64,000 nt of DNA from assembly GCA_000497125.2 (NCBI GenBank), contig CM035319.1, positions 62,001 through 126,000 on the forward strand, given 5' to 3'. Every line of letters begins with the position of its first letter. Positions within the stretch are counted from its first letter, which is position 1. Source of the stretch: Spironucleus salmonicida (lineage: Eukaryota > Fornicata > Diplomonadida > Hexamitidae). This document shows, piece after piece, positions 12,454 to 24,461 of this stretch. A program made the translations under genes and the position numbers. The notes under the pieces are model-generated. The model was not told the origin of the DNA, ran no database searches, and saw only the letters and a list, made by a program, of their open reading frames with translations.

Positions 12454-13717
12454 AGCTTTTATAACTATAACCTGCATATTGTGTGTTTTTGCTTTATTTA
12501 GTGTATTTATTACTGCATTTACAGATCCAGGAATCATCCCTGGAAAAGAATTACTAGAAAGTTTTACAGCCACATTAAATGAAAAAATTTAATCTAAAAG
12601 CAATACTATACGTGCTTTACCATAAACCTAAAAAGACTTAAAGATTTCATCAAATTGTTAATCATAGTTACCATCAGAATCATCTATGACGCTAACAATA
12701 TTAAGTTCATTGCATAAACCAGAAACACCATTAAAATTTTAGTTGAAGGGATATAGTTTTAATTCTAAATATTGTTCAACTTGTCGATTTTATCGACCTT
12801 TAAGAGCTACCCATGCATCTATATCAAATGTATGCATATAAAGGTATGATCATTTTTGCGCTTGGATAGGTACAGATGTTGCATTGCATAACCATGGATT
12901 GTTTTATTTGATGTTATTCATAGTTTTTATTCAATTATCTGTGATGATATTGATTAATCTTACCATAATTATATATTCGATATAAGCATTTGTAAATATT
13001 GATGTTATTCCTGCTAACTTGAAAGGTTTAGGAATATTTGGCATGATAATGATGTTGACATTATTAGGCGGTGCGGGGTATATTATTTTTTCTTTGTGTT
13101 AATTAATGTAATATCATGTTAATCTTTTAAAAACCGGTACTCTTACGAAAGAGGATTCTGGTGTCAATAATGCATAAGTATCTGGTCCATTTTCGTATTT
13201 TAATCTATGGCTAAATTTTAAATTATGTTTTAAAGGATTAACATAGAAAAGATTACTTAAAAATGCAATTATATAATAAAATTATATAATAAATTTAGTT
13301 GAGAAAAATCCCTATATAGTAAACTTAGACTCATTAGGAAGAATTTTATTAATGAATGGTTATTAATAGTTCATGTCTACAAATATTGCTTTATCAGAAG
13401 AAGATTAGGTTAAAGCACAGTCATTTAAACATTTTTATGATGAAAGTTAATAAAAGAATTAATTAATTAATAATTAGTTAACATATTTATAAATTTTAAC
13501 AATACGTGACGGCGTGGAGTTCGGCCTACTAAGGAGTAGGGACTAAGTAATTTAAACCAAAGAAGATTTTGATAGTATAAAAGATACTCGACCTGATCTT
13601 TTTGTCGAAAAAGAGTCTAAGAGAGATATGCTTTCATTGGTTAAGGTATGCTAGAAAAAAATAAAAGATAATGGCAGAGTTGATTAGAAATAAGAAATAG
13701 CTGTTGCATAAATATGA
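12272..13717 (+). CDS. DHHC-type protein S-palmitoyltransferase
   Basis: Transfers palmitate to cytosolic cysteines of membrane proteins. The N-terminal residues match the 'G-N-x-x-x-x-x-N-G' opening of ZDHHC9/14-type enzymes. Two membrane helices precede a T-D-P-G motif. The Cys-rich domain at about residues 170-215 contains C-S-T-C and the active motif as Asp-His-Phe-Cys rather than DHHC. Two more membrane helices follow, then a long polar tail to residue 481. Start 12272 is the Met just before the conserved opening; upstream in-frame Mets at 12174, 12210 and 12219 are possible. See the overlapping ORF for the unresolved 5' end. Confidence 0.85.
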
Positions 13718-13729
13718 ATATTATTAAAT

Positions 13730-14551
13730 TCACTGATAAAATATAGTAATATCGATAATTTAATCAAAAATATCAAAATATAAAACTTCTTCAAAGTTTC
13801 CGCTAGAATTAATTTCTTCTTAAATTGTGATAGTAACTTCTTATTTATTAGTATCAGTATACAATTTAATTTGATCTTATAGATAATCTTTTTTACATTC
13901 TTCCTCTTATATTTATTCCTACTAGAACTCTTCTATTTATTTATCTTGTAAATTCTAATGATCAAAATAATTTATTTCTGGGATTTGATTAACAGAAAAT
14001 GATTAATAATCACCATCAAATTATGTGTATTCCTCAACTTACTTATTTACTTATTAATATGTCTTATTCACAATTTTAAACTTGTTTTTAAGAAACATGT
14101 CATGTTATCTCGTTTAGATATAACTACTATATTTGCTTAACTCTTTTTAAGGAGAATTACTTCTAACAAACAAAATTTATCTAGATTTTTTATAAACCAG
14201 AGTTTATTCTCTTTGTTCATACGAACTTTTAACTTTGTGCATTCTTTATTTATCTAAATTATTAACCCTTTCTATCTCTTTAATCTTTTCATTACGTATA
14301 TAGTCATTATTCTTTCGCATGTGTGTAGAAACCTATTTATAAATAGGCGAATATGTGGTTAGTAAAGTCTTAGCATTAACAATATTATCAAGTAAATACG
14401 CATTATCGTGATCTTTTTTCCTTTACTATAAATGAATCTAATGCAAAGGTTTAACTATCTTACAATTTGGTTTTTTATGATCGACCGATGCCTATGGTGA
14501 CTAAATTCTTCCAATTAAAATATTATCATGATAATTGCGGAATTAATCCAT
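13730..14551 (-). CDS. CFAP97/Hemingway-like flagellar protein
   Basis: 273 residues, charged and largely helical. Residues about 25-60 contain a Lys-Pro-rich entry followed by a K-K-D-x-D-N-x-x-L-L-x-x-I block that resembles the CFAP97 (KIAA1430/Hemingway) domain, found in proteins needed for axonemes. The rest is low-complexity coiled coil rich in TAA/TAG glutamine and glutamate, ending in a hydrophobic tail. It is convergent with the DHHC gene, 12 bases between stops. The domain call rests on a short motif, so confidence is moderate. Confidence 0.5.
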
Positions 14552-14632
14552 TTTTTAACCAATATAAATTTATTATAGTAAATAATTAATAATAAAATCC
14601 GAAACTAAAAACTACTTTAATAGTATGTTTAT

Positions 14633-15181
14633 ATGACCTTTTCCTTATTACAGAAAATGATTCTTGCTCTTTCTTGTTGGTATCCGCTTATAAGCGTCAC
14701 TATCTAAGATGGATAGTTTACAATAACAGCTTCTGGTTATTGTCCCATTAACAAAGCAGGATAAGTTACAGAAATATAAGTAGAATATTAATCAGAAACA
14801 ACATTTAATACGGTTATGTAACTAGTATAAAACCAGAAGGTTTATATTTTTGATTGTCGTGATGTTGATGGAATGACAGTAGAATAATGTAAGTCAATGA
14901 TGAAAAAATGGAAATGGTATCCAATAATCTCACTTTCTGCTATAATGAAAGTCCCACATACAGAAATTGAAGGTGTAAATTTCACAGTGGAAACAGGTCC
15001 TTGCTTTGCGTTTGTTATTGGGCCAACTTTTTGGATTATCATAAGCATATTCTCAATTTTAATTTTAATAAGATGTGTATTCTGTACGTTTTACTTAAGA
15101 CAATACTGGACAGCTTTGTATTAGAGAGAAATTTCGGAGTAGCCAAAGAAACCTTTGGAAGTGAAGTAAATTGACCAGTGA
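14633..15181 (+). CDS. Small single-pass membrane protein with signal peptide
   Basis: 182 residues. The N-terminal 22 residues are hydrophobic and end in Ser/Val, like a signal peptide. About 100 polar residues with four cysteines follow, then a strong membrane helix near residues 124-146 and a basic, lysine-rich cytosolic tail. This is a type I membrane layout, with the cysteine-containing part in the ER lumen or outside. An internal Met at 14657 could also start it; 14633 gives the better signal peptide. I recognise no family. Confidence 0.65.
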
Positions 15182-15450
15182 AGTTATTTTGATGTCTGTA
15201 TCATAAATGTTATTTTATCCTATAGTATATTTGATGATTTAGTATATATTATGAACTCTTATAATTATATATGTATTATATGTGAGTAGTATTATATTAA
15301 GTATATAGTATAGTATAATTTCATAATATAATAGGATATAAATAATATTGATTAAATAATTATATCACTGCAATTATATATAAACAATAGCTTTAGATAC
15401 GCTAGTCAAATTTACTTTTCTATAATCACTTATTATTTAATAATATAAAA

Positions 15451-16644
15451 ATGAAACGACCACACAGAACACTCAATAACAACGGAACCAATTAAGATTA
15501 CGACCCTAAGTAACTTTAAATTCTCACTAACGAGCTACTAACACTAAATATTTAGAAAAAAGAACTCTAATAGTAAATTTAATTAATAGAGAGTAGTATA
15601 AAATAAAAATAAAATTTTAACTCATCCAAACTTCTTGCTCTAGAACAAGAGTATTGTGATTTATAATTAGCTTAAAGAACTGCTAAAACATAAATGTAAG
15701 ATGCAATGAAGACATTCAATCTATTAATTAAAGAAGAAGAGTGCTTTAACTAACAACGAAATGCTGAAAACTCTAATACCCTGCTATTAAAATCATGTGA
15801 AACACTAAAGAATGAAATAAGCGAACTAGAGATTAAATTTGAATTAGAATAAAAATTAAAAAACACTAATTTTGATGATTTTGTGAACAAGAAAACTAGA
15901 ATTTTATAGGACTTTTAAAGTCAAAATTCCATTTTAGACAATAAAATTACTAGAGCTCTGGTTTAAAAGAAGTAGTTGGAGGATAAGACCGCTTAATGTG
16001 TAAAATAAAATGATGAAATAATCATATAGACATAAAAAGTTTAAATTGAATTAAAACTAGTTTAAAAAAATTATAATGATGCTAAAAATGTTTTATAGGA
16101 AATTTAAGATTAACATTTAGGGGAGAAAATACTTAATTTAGAGAATTAAATGCGCTTATAACTTTAATTAATTTAAAAATATGAGTTGCTATAGGTAAAT
16201 GATTTAACTAAGATTCTAAACTAATGTGATAACCTGAAAATATAGAGCTAATACTATTAAAAATAATTTGAATAAGTTTTTGATACATTTGATATGAAAA
16301 ACCTCTAAAACATATTTTAGAGTTTTATTTAGTATAAAGAACAATAAAAATTAAAACTAGAAGACCATTAATTCCTGTATAATAAAAATTGTAGTTAAAC
16401 TGACTACCTCAATGAATAAACATTTTAATGCCGATAAAAATTATAGGAGTTATAAATTGAAGTGGATAATTAGTTAATATTGCTGAAACAAATTACCATG
16501 GAACAAAAAACTATTGATAAATAATTGTTTATTAAAGAGTAATAATTAGATGAGCTGTCTCTAGAAAGCTTATAGTTTTAGCTATAGGAGCTTGAAATAT
16601 AAAATTAGAAGATGGACGATATTGTCAATGCAAAACTTAAATGA
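15451..16644 (+). CDS. Glutamine-rich coiled-coil protein
   Basis: 397 residues of nearly continuous heptad-like Leu/Ile with Lys, Glu and Gln, so a long coiled coil. Glutamine is encoded almost wholly by TAA/TAG. The first 15 residues are basic and polar. No globular domain or catalytic motif is visible; such proteins in flagellates are often cytoskeletal, which is inference only. A 269-base AT-rich gap precedes it, and its stop is one base from the stop of the convergent membrane protein. Confidence 0.75.
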
Positions 16645-16645
16645 G

Positions 16646-17617
16646 TCACTTACATTAACTAGGTACTCCGTTACTGTATAATACCACAACCGTTTCACCT
16701 CTATTTTATAGCTATATAACTAGATCACCTGCTTTGTTTCCTATACATGATTCATACATATCATCAATTTTATTGGTAAGTAGAATAGTACCTGGAATTT
16801 CTAAATTTCGTGCAAAAGCTTCAACTAATTTATTATCATCATAAATATAAATACCAGAGTCTCCCTACCAATGTCTATTTAATGTTCTAATGCATTTATT
16901 TTAAAGTTATTCAATGGGAACACATACTAGTTGCTAAGTGTAAATAGTTGGTGAAAAAATCATAACTGATTTAAAACTAGTGAAATTACCAAAAAAGTTA
17001 CCAGAAATGTGAGCTAGTATATCTTCAAATTTTCCAGATAATGATAGACCTGATGCACCTGATATATCTGTGCTACTTTATACCTATCCTTAAAATTTAA
17101 AAAACCCTGTACCTTGAAATTTGATTGTTTTTTCTATGTTCACATTCGAATAACTAAACTATGAAACAGTTTAACCAGAATTAATATCCAACTCAAATAA
17201 TTATTCGTCTTTAATATTAAGTCTTAAAATACCAGCATTTCTAACAAAAATATGAGTTACATTACACTTATCAACATTAAGTTCAGCTCTAGCACACGGG
17301 AATAAAGCTTTTTTTGGTGAAATCTATAAACTATTAATATCATAGAATAACTCAGCCTTAAATATACCTTATTTATTTGTTGTAATTTTATTTCTTAAGA
17401 TAACTGTTACTCCATTATTTATTGTGAGTGATGATAAATTTTCTGCCAATACTTGTTAATCAATCATTTCCAAAGTATATGATTTACAATATCCAAAAGC
17501 AGATGAGACATAAATAGTTGAGATAAGTAACAGTGGAACCATAAATAAGCCCCCCACAAAAATTATTTAAAGTTTAATAATTGATTTCATACGAATGCAG
17601 TAGTCTCTATCAAACAT
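16646..17617 (-). CDS. Membrane-anchored protein with beta-rich ectodomain
   Basis: 323 residues. A basic N-terminus is followed by one hydrophobic helix at about residues 17-40; the rest is polar, beta-rich, with about seven cysteines and several N-x-S/T sites, consistent with a type II or uncleaved-signal secretory-pathway protein. Ser-Gly-rich repeats near the middle resemble auto-transporter-like or right-handed-helix strands, but I cannot name a family. Glutamine codons are less frequent than in the coiled-coil neighbours. It is followed in tandem by another minus-strand gene 46 bases upstream. Confidence 0.65.
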
Positions 17618-17663
17618 TTTTCTTTAAATTTATTATATTATAATACAATATAATACATAAACT

Positions 17664-18671
17664 TCACTTTTTATATTTTCCATAAATCATTTTGTCAACT
17701 CTTAGTAACTCTCTTGTTAAATTCTCATTCCTTCGTCGCAGGCTCTATATTTCATCTATATTCTATTTATTTTATTCATAGTTTACTTCCTTTTCATGAG
17801 ATAAAATTAGTATCTCGGCTTATTATTGCTTACTCAATACTTTTAATTAACTAATACGATCTCTTTATCCTTCGATACAATCATTAAGTTTGCACATATC
17901 TGCAGCAGCGGATTTGAGCAAATTTAATTTATCTGCATCCACCTATTACAACTGCTACTATAATACTTTAACCTTTTAAGCCAATTATGCATTAATAGCT
18001 CTTTGACTCTATTCTGCTATCTTAAGTCTTTCTTAAAATGATTTTTACTATTATTCTTAAAATACTCTCATTTCTTCTCTAGTAGCCCTAATTTCTTGTT
18101 TTAAAGCATCATTTTCTCTATCCGTTAACTATAATTTATCGGAAATACCTGCTTATCTTGTTTCATAAATATGCTTTAACTACTCTATATCTTATAATGC
18201 TCTAGAATGATCAGCCTATAAAGATAATAGTCGTTTTTTAGTTGATTCTAGTTCATTTTATAACTAGCCTATAGAGTCTCGAGACTACGCAACTATTGCA
18301 TCTCTTTCTTTCTCTAAAGTATTAATCTACTCTTAAGCACGTTATCGTATCGATGTCACAATTTTATTATTATCAGCATTTATTTAATTTAATGTTTGTG
18401 CTTCAATAGATGGAGACTTGTGTAAATGTTAGTTATATTCTTAACTTTGCTCTTGCAACCCCGAATCTCCTAAATTAAAATCATTAAGTTATTATTAAGA
18501 TGTTGCAACATCTTTTAATGAAGGCATAAATTATACAGATCTTGTTGAATCAACTAAAGATTCACCAATTGTAGTTGGCCTTTAAGCTTCAGTGTCTAAT
18601 AACATTTTATATTTTTACAATATTCTGTTAGACAAATCTCCATCAACATTAGAATCAAATGATTATTCCAT
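17664..18671 (-). CDS. Coiled-coil protein
   Basis: 335 residues. The first ~80 are Ser/Thr-rich and probably disordered; residues ~95-325 are a continuous Glu/Lys/Gln/Leu coiled coil with a break near Cys residues at about 255-265. No family recognised. Gln is mostly TAA/TAG. The layout resembles basal-body or cytoskeletal coiled-coil proteins, but that is a guess from composition. Its start is 99 bases from the divergent gene at 18771. Confidence 0.7.
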
Positions 18672-18770
18672 TTAGTGAAATTTGAAAATTTGTTATATAC
18701 GTATATAATAATGTAAATATCATTAACATTATATATTGTTTATACACATATAAAAGTAGTGTAACTTAGA

Positions 18771-19328
18771 ATGAGTAAATGGGAAAAGGTCCCACAATAT
18801 TATGAATAATACAAACTAAAACAACTATAATAAAGCTAATATTAATCAAATAAAAAAATTCTATATAAATCTCAAGAGAGTTCATTATCAACAATTAATT
18901 AGAAATTATCATTTCTTCCAATATTAACCCTATCGATGATTCCAGAATAATTCACGCTTTCGAGATGTCCATAGAAGTATGTATAAAATTAGACATAAAG
19001 TTAAATTACAAATCCTGAGTTAAATAATATTTTTTGTCTATGCGAAGATAGATTTTCATAATAACCATTATAAACTTTAAAGCCTTAAAGATAGAAAATA
19101 GATAAACTCACATTGAAGCAAGAAAGTTTTGGTGAACATTTTATCAAAACCAGAGAAAATATTACATCCTCGTAGCGGTTATATTACCCATCTGAAAAAT
19201 TGTTCATGCAATGGGCATATATAAATGGTAAGTTTCCTTAAAAATCATCTCTATGTTTACCAGATACTGCTTAAGACGAATAATATTTTGCAAATTTCTA
19301 GTTAAAAAAAATTAATTAAACTTAGTGA
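18771..19328 (+). CDS. Hypothetical basic protein
   Basis: 185 residues, basic and Gln/Tyr-rich, mostly without obvious secondary structure except short helices at the start. A conserved-looking core lies near residues 120-160 with aromatic and Trp residues. No recognised domain. It could be an axonemal inner-microtubule-type small protein given its composition, but nothing shows this directly. The stop is 41 bases before the next start, same strand. Confidence 0.6.
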
Positions 19329-19369
19329 TATGTTATAATACAATTCAATAGATAATTTTAAATTTTAGA

Positions 19370-21187
19370 ATGTAAACACTGGAGGTAAAGATCTAATCAT
19401 TGTTTCCTGATCTGTCTTTGTTTGTTATTGAGGTATCCTAAGATATCTTAGAAAATCCATCATAGTATCCAGAAATTACGACTTCTACAGAAAAGTAATT
19501 AACGGCGTAAAAAGCTAAAGCACCATCTGGATGGAGTCTACCAAATTCTCACTACTAGTAGAAAATTAACGCGATTCTTAAATAGTCTAAAGATGCTCGA
19601 TACTTGTTTATTATTTAGAAGTATCTCGAAAGCTAGTATATAGCTAGAAAGACAAATGAAACATTTATTGAGATTTATAATCTCCTTAGACAAGGTAATT
19701 TACCATCAGCAGTATCGTCACTTACTTCTTCGAACTTATAACTCCACGCAGCCATGCTTACAGGCTACCAAACACTGCTAGGACATAATTCTCTTGAACT
19801 TGATATTAAAGAATGGATCTTGTAAGCAAAGAACTTTTCGCTTAATAAAAAATATCCATTGTTAGAAAGGGCTGTTTTTGGTGTCATTTCAGGAAATCCT
19901 TAGCCAATTCGAGAATGGCTTGGCCCATCCAAATCTGATACTGATGAGGCCTGGATTTGTTGTATATCAGGAATCAGAGAATCACTATGTGGGGGTTCTG
20001 GCCGCTCTTATCTAGCACAAACTATCTAACTTTTGTCAAAATCGAAGTTCGATGGCCAAAAACTAATTTCCGGTGATTATACCAATTACATCAGTTAAAT
20101 TATTGTAGAATTCACAAAATTGAATGAAATTTATGATGAAAATGCATTGATATAACAGCGAAAAATTGCACTTATTGCATCTCACATATTAAGTACAATT
20201 AATTAAATTCCATTAAAAACTTAACTTACTATAAACCTTTAAAGTTAGCTTAACAACTTAATTGAGACTTATGTCCGTCAGATCCTAAATTAATAAAATC
20301 CAGCAGATTCAGAGCTTATTCCGTACTTTATTTTCAATTTAGATAACTTCACTTCAATTTAGCTAATTCTTATTTACTTGAAACAGACGCGAAACTATCA
20401 ACTTGCAATACAATTAGCAGAGGAAAGTCTTCAAAACGATGTTGATTCAATTTTGTAATTTCGATTTTTAGCTATTTAGTAACTTAGTGAAATGTACTTG
20501 AATAACCAATAGTTGGCTAATTTGAGTTAATTAGCAGTTTTTGGAAGATTTCCATTAAGCGCAAATATATCCTTTATATATCTGCTATTTATTTCCAGAA
20601 ACTTGATTATAAATGACTTTTTTGAAGAATTAAAAAATGTAATTCAATTACTTATTGGCTTATTAGATAGTTTTAAAAACTCAATAAGCGAGGTTTTAAT
20701 AGAAGAATTCAATATAATAATGTTATTTTCTCGTGCTATAAACAGTGATTTTGTAGATAAAATGAGGGATGGAAAGGATAAGTAATCTATTTTAAAAACC
20801 TTTTCGGAAATGTAAAATAATTATTTCACATGTTTAGACCTTATTAAAACCGGATCTTTTCTGATTTTTAGCAATCAGGCAGAGATAGTAGCTACAGAAT
20901 AAATTTTTAATAGTTAGAGCCATCAACGTGAGTAAAGCATTTAGAAGCTAATAGAAAAAGTAGTATCAGATTCACTCGTTAATATTTCACACTCATTATT
21001 CGTATATTGCACATAATAGGAACTTTAGAAACGCAATTAATACCTTAACAATATCATTGGCCTTTGTGACTATATTTCAGATGAATCTGCTAATTTCATA
21101 TTACTAAATGTAATAACAAAAACAAGCTTAGCTGAAATACTTATGGTTGCAGAAAAAGCGTAAATAGGTCTTTTATGTAATTAGTGA
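19370..21187 (+). CDS. Nup107/Nup84-like nucleoporin
   Basis: 605 residues of alpha-helical solenoid. Around residues 105-145 there is an 'I-Y-x-L-L-R-x-G-x-L-x-x-A' segment like the ACE1-domain crown of Nup107/Nup84, where the same pattern precedes the conserved helix pair, and further on G-N-P with W-L-G follows the Nup84 order. These proteins form the Y-complex scaffold of the nuclear pore. It is shorter than human Nup107 (925) and closer to yeast Nup84 (726). The start 19370 is the first ATG in frame. The name is tentative; other helical scaffold proteins remain possible. Confidence 0.4.
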
Positions 21188-21202
21188 CCAAATTTATCAC
21201 TA

Positions 21203-23134
21203 TCATACAATACCAAATCCTAGATAGTTTTCTAGTGCAAATGTCAATTTCTCCCGCAGTACGTTCTCATCTTTGTACGCAGGTAGACATAAAACATTCC
21301 CACATGTATGCGCAGTAGGATACCCAGTCAATGAGTCACCAGAACACTCTATTGTGAATCGACAGAAGCCATTGATTGGAACCCGATGAGTAGAGAAAAC
21401 AAATAATAAGAAATTCTCTTTGTCCTTTTACGGGAGGCTATGGATCAATACCCAAAACATTTTAATCGTTGAATGATTTTTATTAAACGGCTCAGAATAT
21501 TTAGTTATTTATTATAATTAAGTTAAATCTGTAGCCGACTTCCCACCTAGAATCTGCTCAAGCTAGAACGGGAGCAAATTCGTTTACTTAAAAATAGGAA
21601 TCACTTGAGTGAACCCGATTCTGATATAGTTTATTATAGCCTGTTATTGGAGTATTTCAAAGTAAATACGCTAATGAATATATTCATCTAAATTTTCGTT
21701 AGTAACAGATGTTTTTGCACCATTATCAGTCAAGTCTTTCGTAACTTACCAATCGAAAACATCGCTAGTAACCGAAAAATTTAGACATAAATCGGATATA
21801 TCAGTTCCTTAATTGCGCAAAGTTTGTAGATTGAGCAGATTAGTTAATAACTCCTCATCAAGTGCTAAAAGATCCGAATACTCAACCTTAAACAAATCGT
21901 TAAGGGTTCTAATATCAACTTTGTCGTATAAAACGGTCTATTCTTTAAGAAGTAGTTTGTAGAAAAACGGTGGTAATCGATCTCCAATACATATACCGTT
22001 CAGCAGAGCTACACCCAGAAATAACCCAAAATAAGTGAATTACCGCTTCAAATCCTCTTCTTACAAAACCGAAAAATTATCAATCCACACTGCCTGGTTG
22101 TCATATGTTTTAAACATGCAAAAATCTCGCTTAAATATCTCCTGAATCCCGATATAAATAAACTCATTTTTGAGCCCTCCCCCATCAGCTCCTTTTTCAC
22201 CTTCGAATTTCACTCTAAAATCTTGCCGTGCAGCGGTTCCTGCATGTTCTAACGATCCAGCAACTGCGATTATAAACGATATGTAATCAATCAAAATGCG
22301 TTCTCTGGACACGTTCACTACCATATTTTTGGAGTCAATATGTCTGAATGGTTCCTACCGTAGCATGACCTGTAGCTCTGATAACGATGCCAAGCCAACA
22401 TAATCGAAAGCGTTGATCTCCGTTGATTTGTTCTTCTTGACTATCTCTTTCACCTTGTCAAACTAGTCACGGCGTTCTGGTGGCTACAGATCCTGCTCTT
22501 CGACATGTTTAGCATAGTATGAGCTAGCGTGCTGCTTCTTGTAGCTCGCAAAAAATGGAACCCTTGGGGGTTAGATTTTGAGCAGCAGAAGCCGCTGAGC
22601 AGGTGCGAGGACACGGCTTAGAAAATCGAAAATTTCAGGGTCCTTTCGCTCCAGTTTTATACTGAAAAGACGGTTATAGAAAGAAGAAATCAGTCGCAAG
22701 TTATCAGTTTTAAGTGCCCTAAAATCTGTAAATTTAGCGATTGCGAACTCCATATCTGGAATGGAAAGATAGCAGTTAAAGCTATCTAGAGTAAGTAAGA
22801 GGGTTTCTGGCGTTAGTATATGTAAGTTGTCCAGGATCTGGGCGCGTGGTTACTGTGATTGGATTTAATATATTTCTGTGACTGGTAGATCTGGAGAATC
22901 ATAGGATGAGAATTTATATAGATTAAATAGCGGTTTCAGATCGTTTGATAGTTTGGTTATTATTATTTCCGCGCAATTAGCTGACTTGTGAATAGCCTAT
23001 GAAAGTGTTATTTTTTATTTGGATAGAAAGAATGATATTTTCATAGCCATATCGAGTGTGAACCATGTCTATGGGTTTAAGTTGAGCTATTTTAGTGTGA
23101 TTTCAACTTAAATAGCGATGGTTGGTCTAGCCAT
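21203..23134 (-). CDS. HECT-domain E3 ubiquitin ligase
   Basis: 643 residues. The C-terminal ~370 form a HECT domain: an early F-x-V-x-F-x-G-E-x-G-x-D-x-G-G-L block at about residues 300-320, an N-lobe with the Y-F-G-x-x-L-G motif, and a C-lobe with T-A-H-T-C-x-N-V-L-x-L-P-x-Y, where Cys611 (codon 21302-21304) is the thioester cysteine. The first 270 residues are helical with no known targeting domain. The start is the first Met after an in-frame TGA at 23177. It is convergent with the Nup107-like gene, 15 bases between stops. Confidence 0.92.
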
Positions 23135-23150
23135 TCGAATATAAATGATG

Positions 23151-23171
23151 TATAATGTATAATGTATAATA
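23151..23171. repeat. (TATAATG)3 microrepeat between two minus-strand genes
   Basis: Three direct copies of TATAATG lie in the 42-base gap between the HECT gene start and the end of the NUS1-like gene. Position suggests a promoter-proximal slippage tract; function unknown. Confidence 0.6.
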
Positions 23172-23176
23172 ACCAA

Positions 23177-24034
23177 TCATTCGTCTTTGAGAATTATTTT
23201 TTTCCTGCTTTTTGCCTACGAGAACTAATGTAAAACACGCCAGAAACTACTCAACTCCATCTTGTTAATGTTTTCTGTGTAGTATATAAGCGATTTTCGT
23301 AGGAACCAAAATGGAATACCCTCCACAGTTTAGTTGTTTTCAGTTCCGAAGTTAATCAGCAGATCTACTTATCTATTAAAGTATCCACTACTATCAAGGC
23401 TCATTCCAGGCAACTAACTTATCATTTAATCCACAGTTTTTGGTTAACTTTCCAGAATCTGCTTAATATTGTAATCATTTAATCTATCATCCACCAGTTA
23501 AATAAGCAGGTTAGATGACTAAAGCTTTGAGGGTATAACATTCGGAGCTGCAATAACTACAATAATATTCTTATGATTTTCCTCGTCATTTAATTATAAG
23601 TTTGGATTTTCATAAATCTCATTATTCTACTAGTCAATCTCAACTGTTTGCTCACCGGATAAAATTGTTATAAGAGGATGGTATCCTAATTACATTAATT
23701 GTTACTGAAGATGTTTTTACAGCTCAAAAACATCATTTATATACCATTTTGAATAAGGTAAAAATAATGTAATGAGGTCAATTTGCAGGTCATATGAGTG
23801 TGAGACAAACTAAGCTAATTTTTTCAAATAAATACCCCGGCGACTTGTCGAAATAAGTCCACCTGTCAAAACCAAATGATTGGGGACAAATTCAAAAATG
23901 GGCTTTTGCAGCACATAAGGGTAAAGTAATGAATGAAATTTATCAAAATAGTAGACTATTCTAGCCTTTAATGAATAACTAAGATTCATTACAAAAGTAA
24001 ATGTCTTAAATAGGTAACGGAAGATTGATTTCAT
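23177..24034 (-). CDS. NUS1/NgBR-like cis-prenyltransferase subunit
   Basis: 285 residues. A hydrophobic N-terminal part is followed by P-N-H-L near residue 50, the position of the P-x-H opening of cis-prenyltransferase folds, and by strands matching NUS1. Near residues 228-280 the order 'L-L-I-x-F-G ... F-x-x-x-L-x-x-x-x-F-S-Q' follows the C-terminal part of NUS1. NUS1 pairs with DHDDS to make dolichol precursors at the ER. The catalytic D-G-N-x-R motif of the DHDDS partner is absent, as expected. The C-terminal R-x-G motif, which normally completes the active site, is not seen: the end reads Ser-Arg-Lys-Lys plus acidic residues. Confidence 0.6.
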
Positions 24035-24080
24035 TTAGTCATAGATTAGATTCTAATTATATACAATTAAATAACTAAAA

Positions 24081-24422
24081 ATGAATAATTTTTATGAAGG
24101 AATTTAAATTCTATTAAAATCATAAGAATAAAACGATTTAGTTCATAAAGATGTGCTGACTGCTGTTTTAAATGAATTAGGTATAATGATGCGAATAGAA
24201 CAAAACTACACTATACATAATTTCATTAGTTAATTAAAATAGTTTATCCATGAAAATTAAATGGAATTTTTAATGAAAACTTATTAGAGCGCTAAGGTAA
24301 AGACCATTACTAACAGCACGCTTCAGAATATAAGTAAAAACATTGGTATGTATATTTAAGACATTGATTATATTTAAGAAGAGTACACCTTAAATACTTT
24401 TCTCAAGTAATTTGATATTTGA
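24081..24422 (+). CDS. Small helical protein, same frame as the next gene
   Basis: 113 residues, helical and acidic/glutamine-rich, ending at TGA 24420. Composition is protein-like throughout, and there is no known domain. The following gene starts 39 bases later in the same reading frame, and the intervening 13 codons contain no other stop. The two could therefore be one product if TGA were read through, but the AT-rich gap and a good ATG at 24462 favour two genes. Confidence 0.6.
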
Positions 24423-24461
24423 ATTTTTATATATAAGCTAGTTACTTTTCACTCCTTATAA

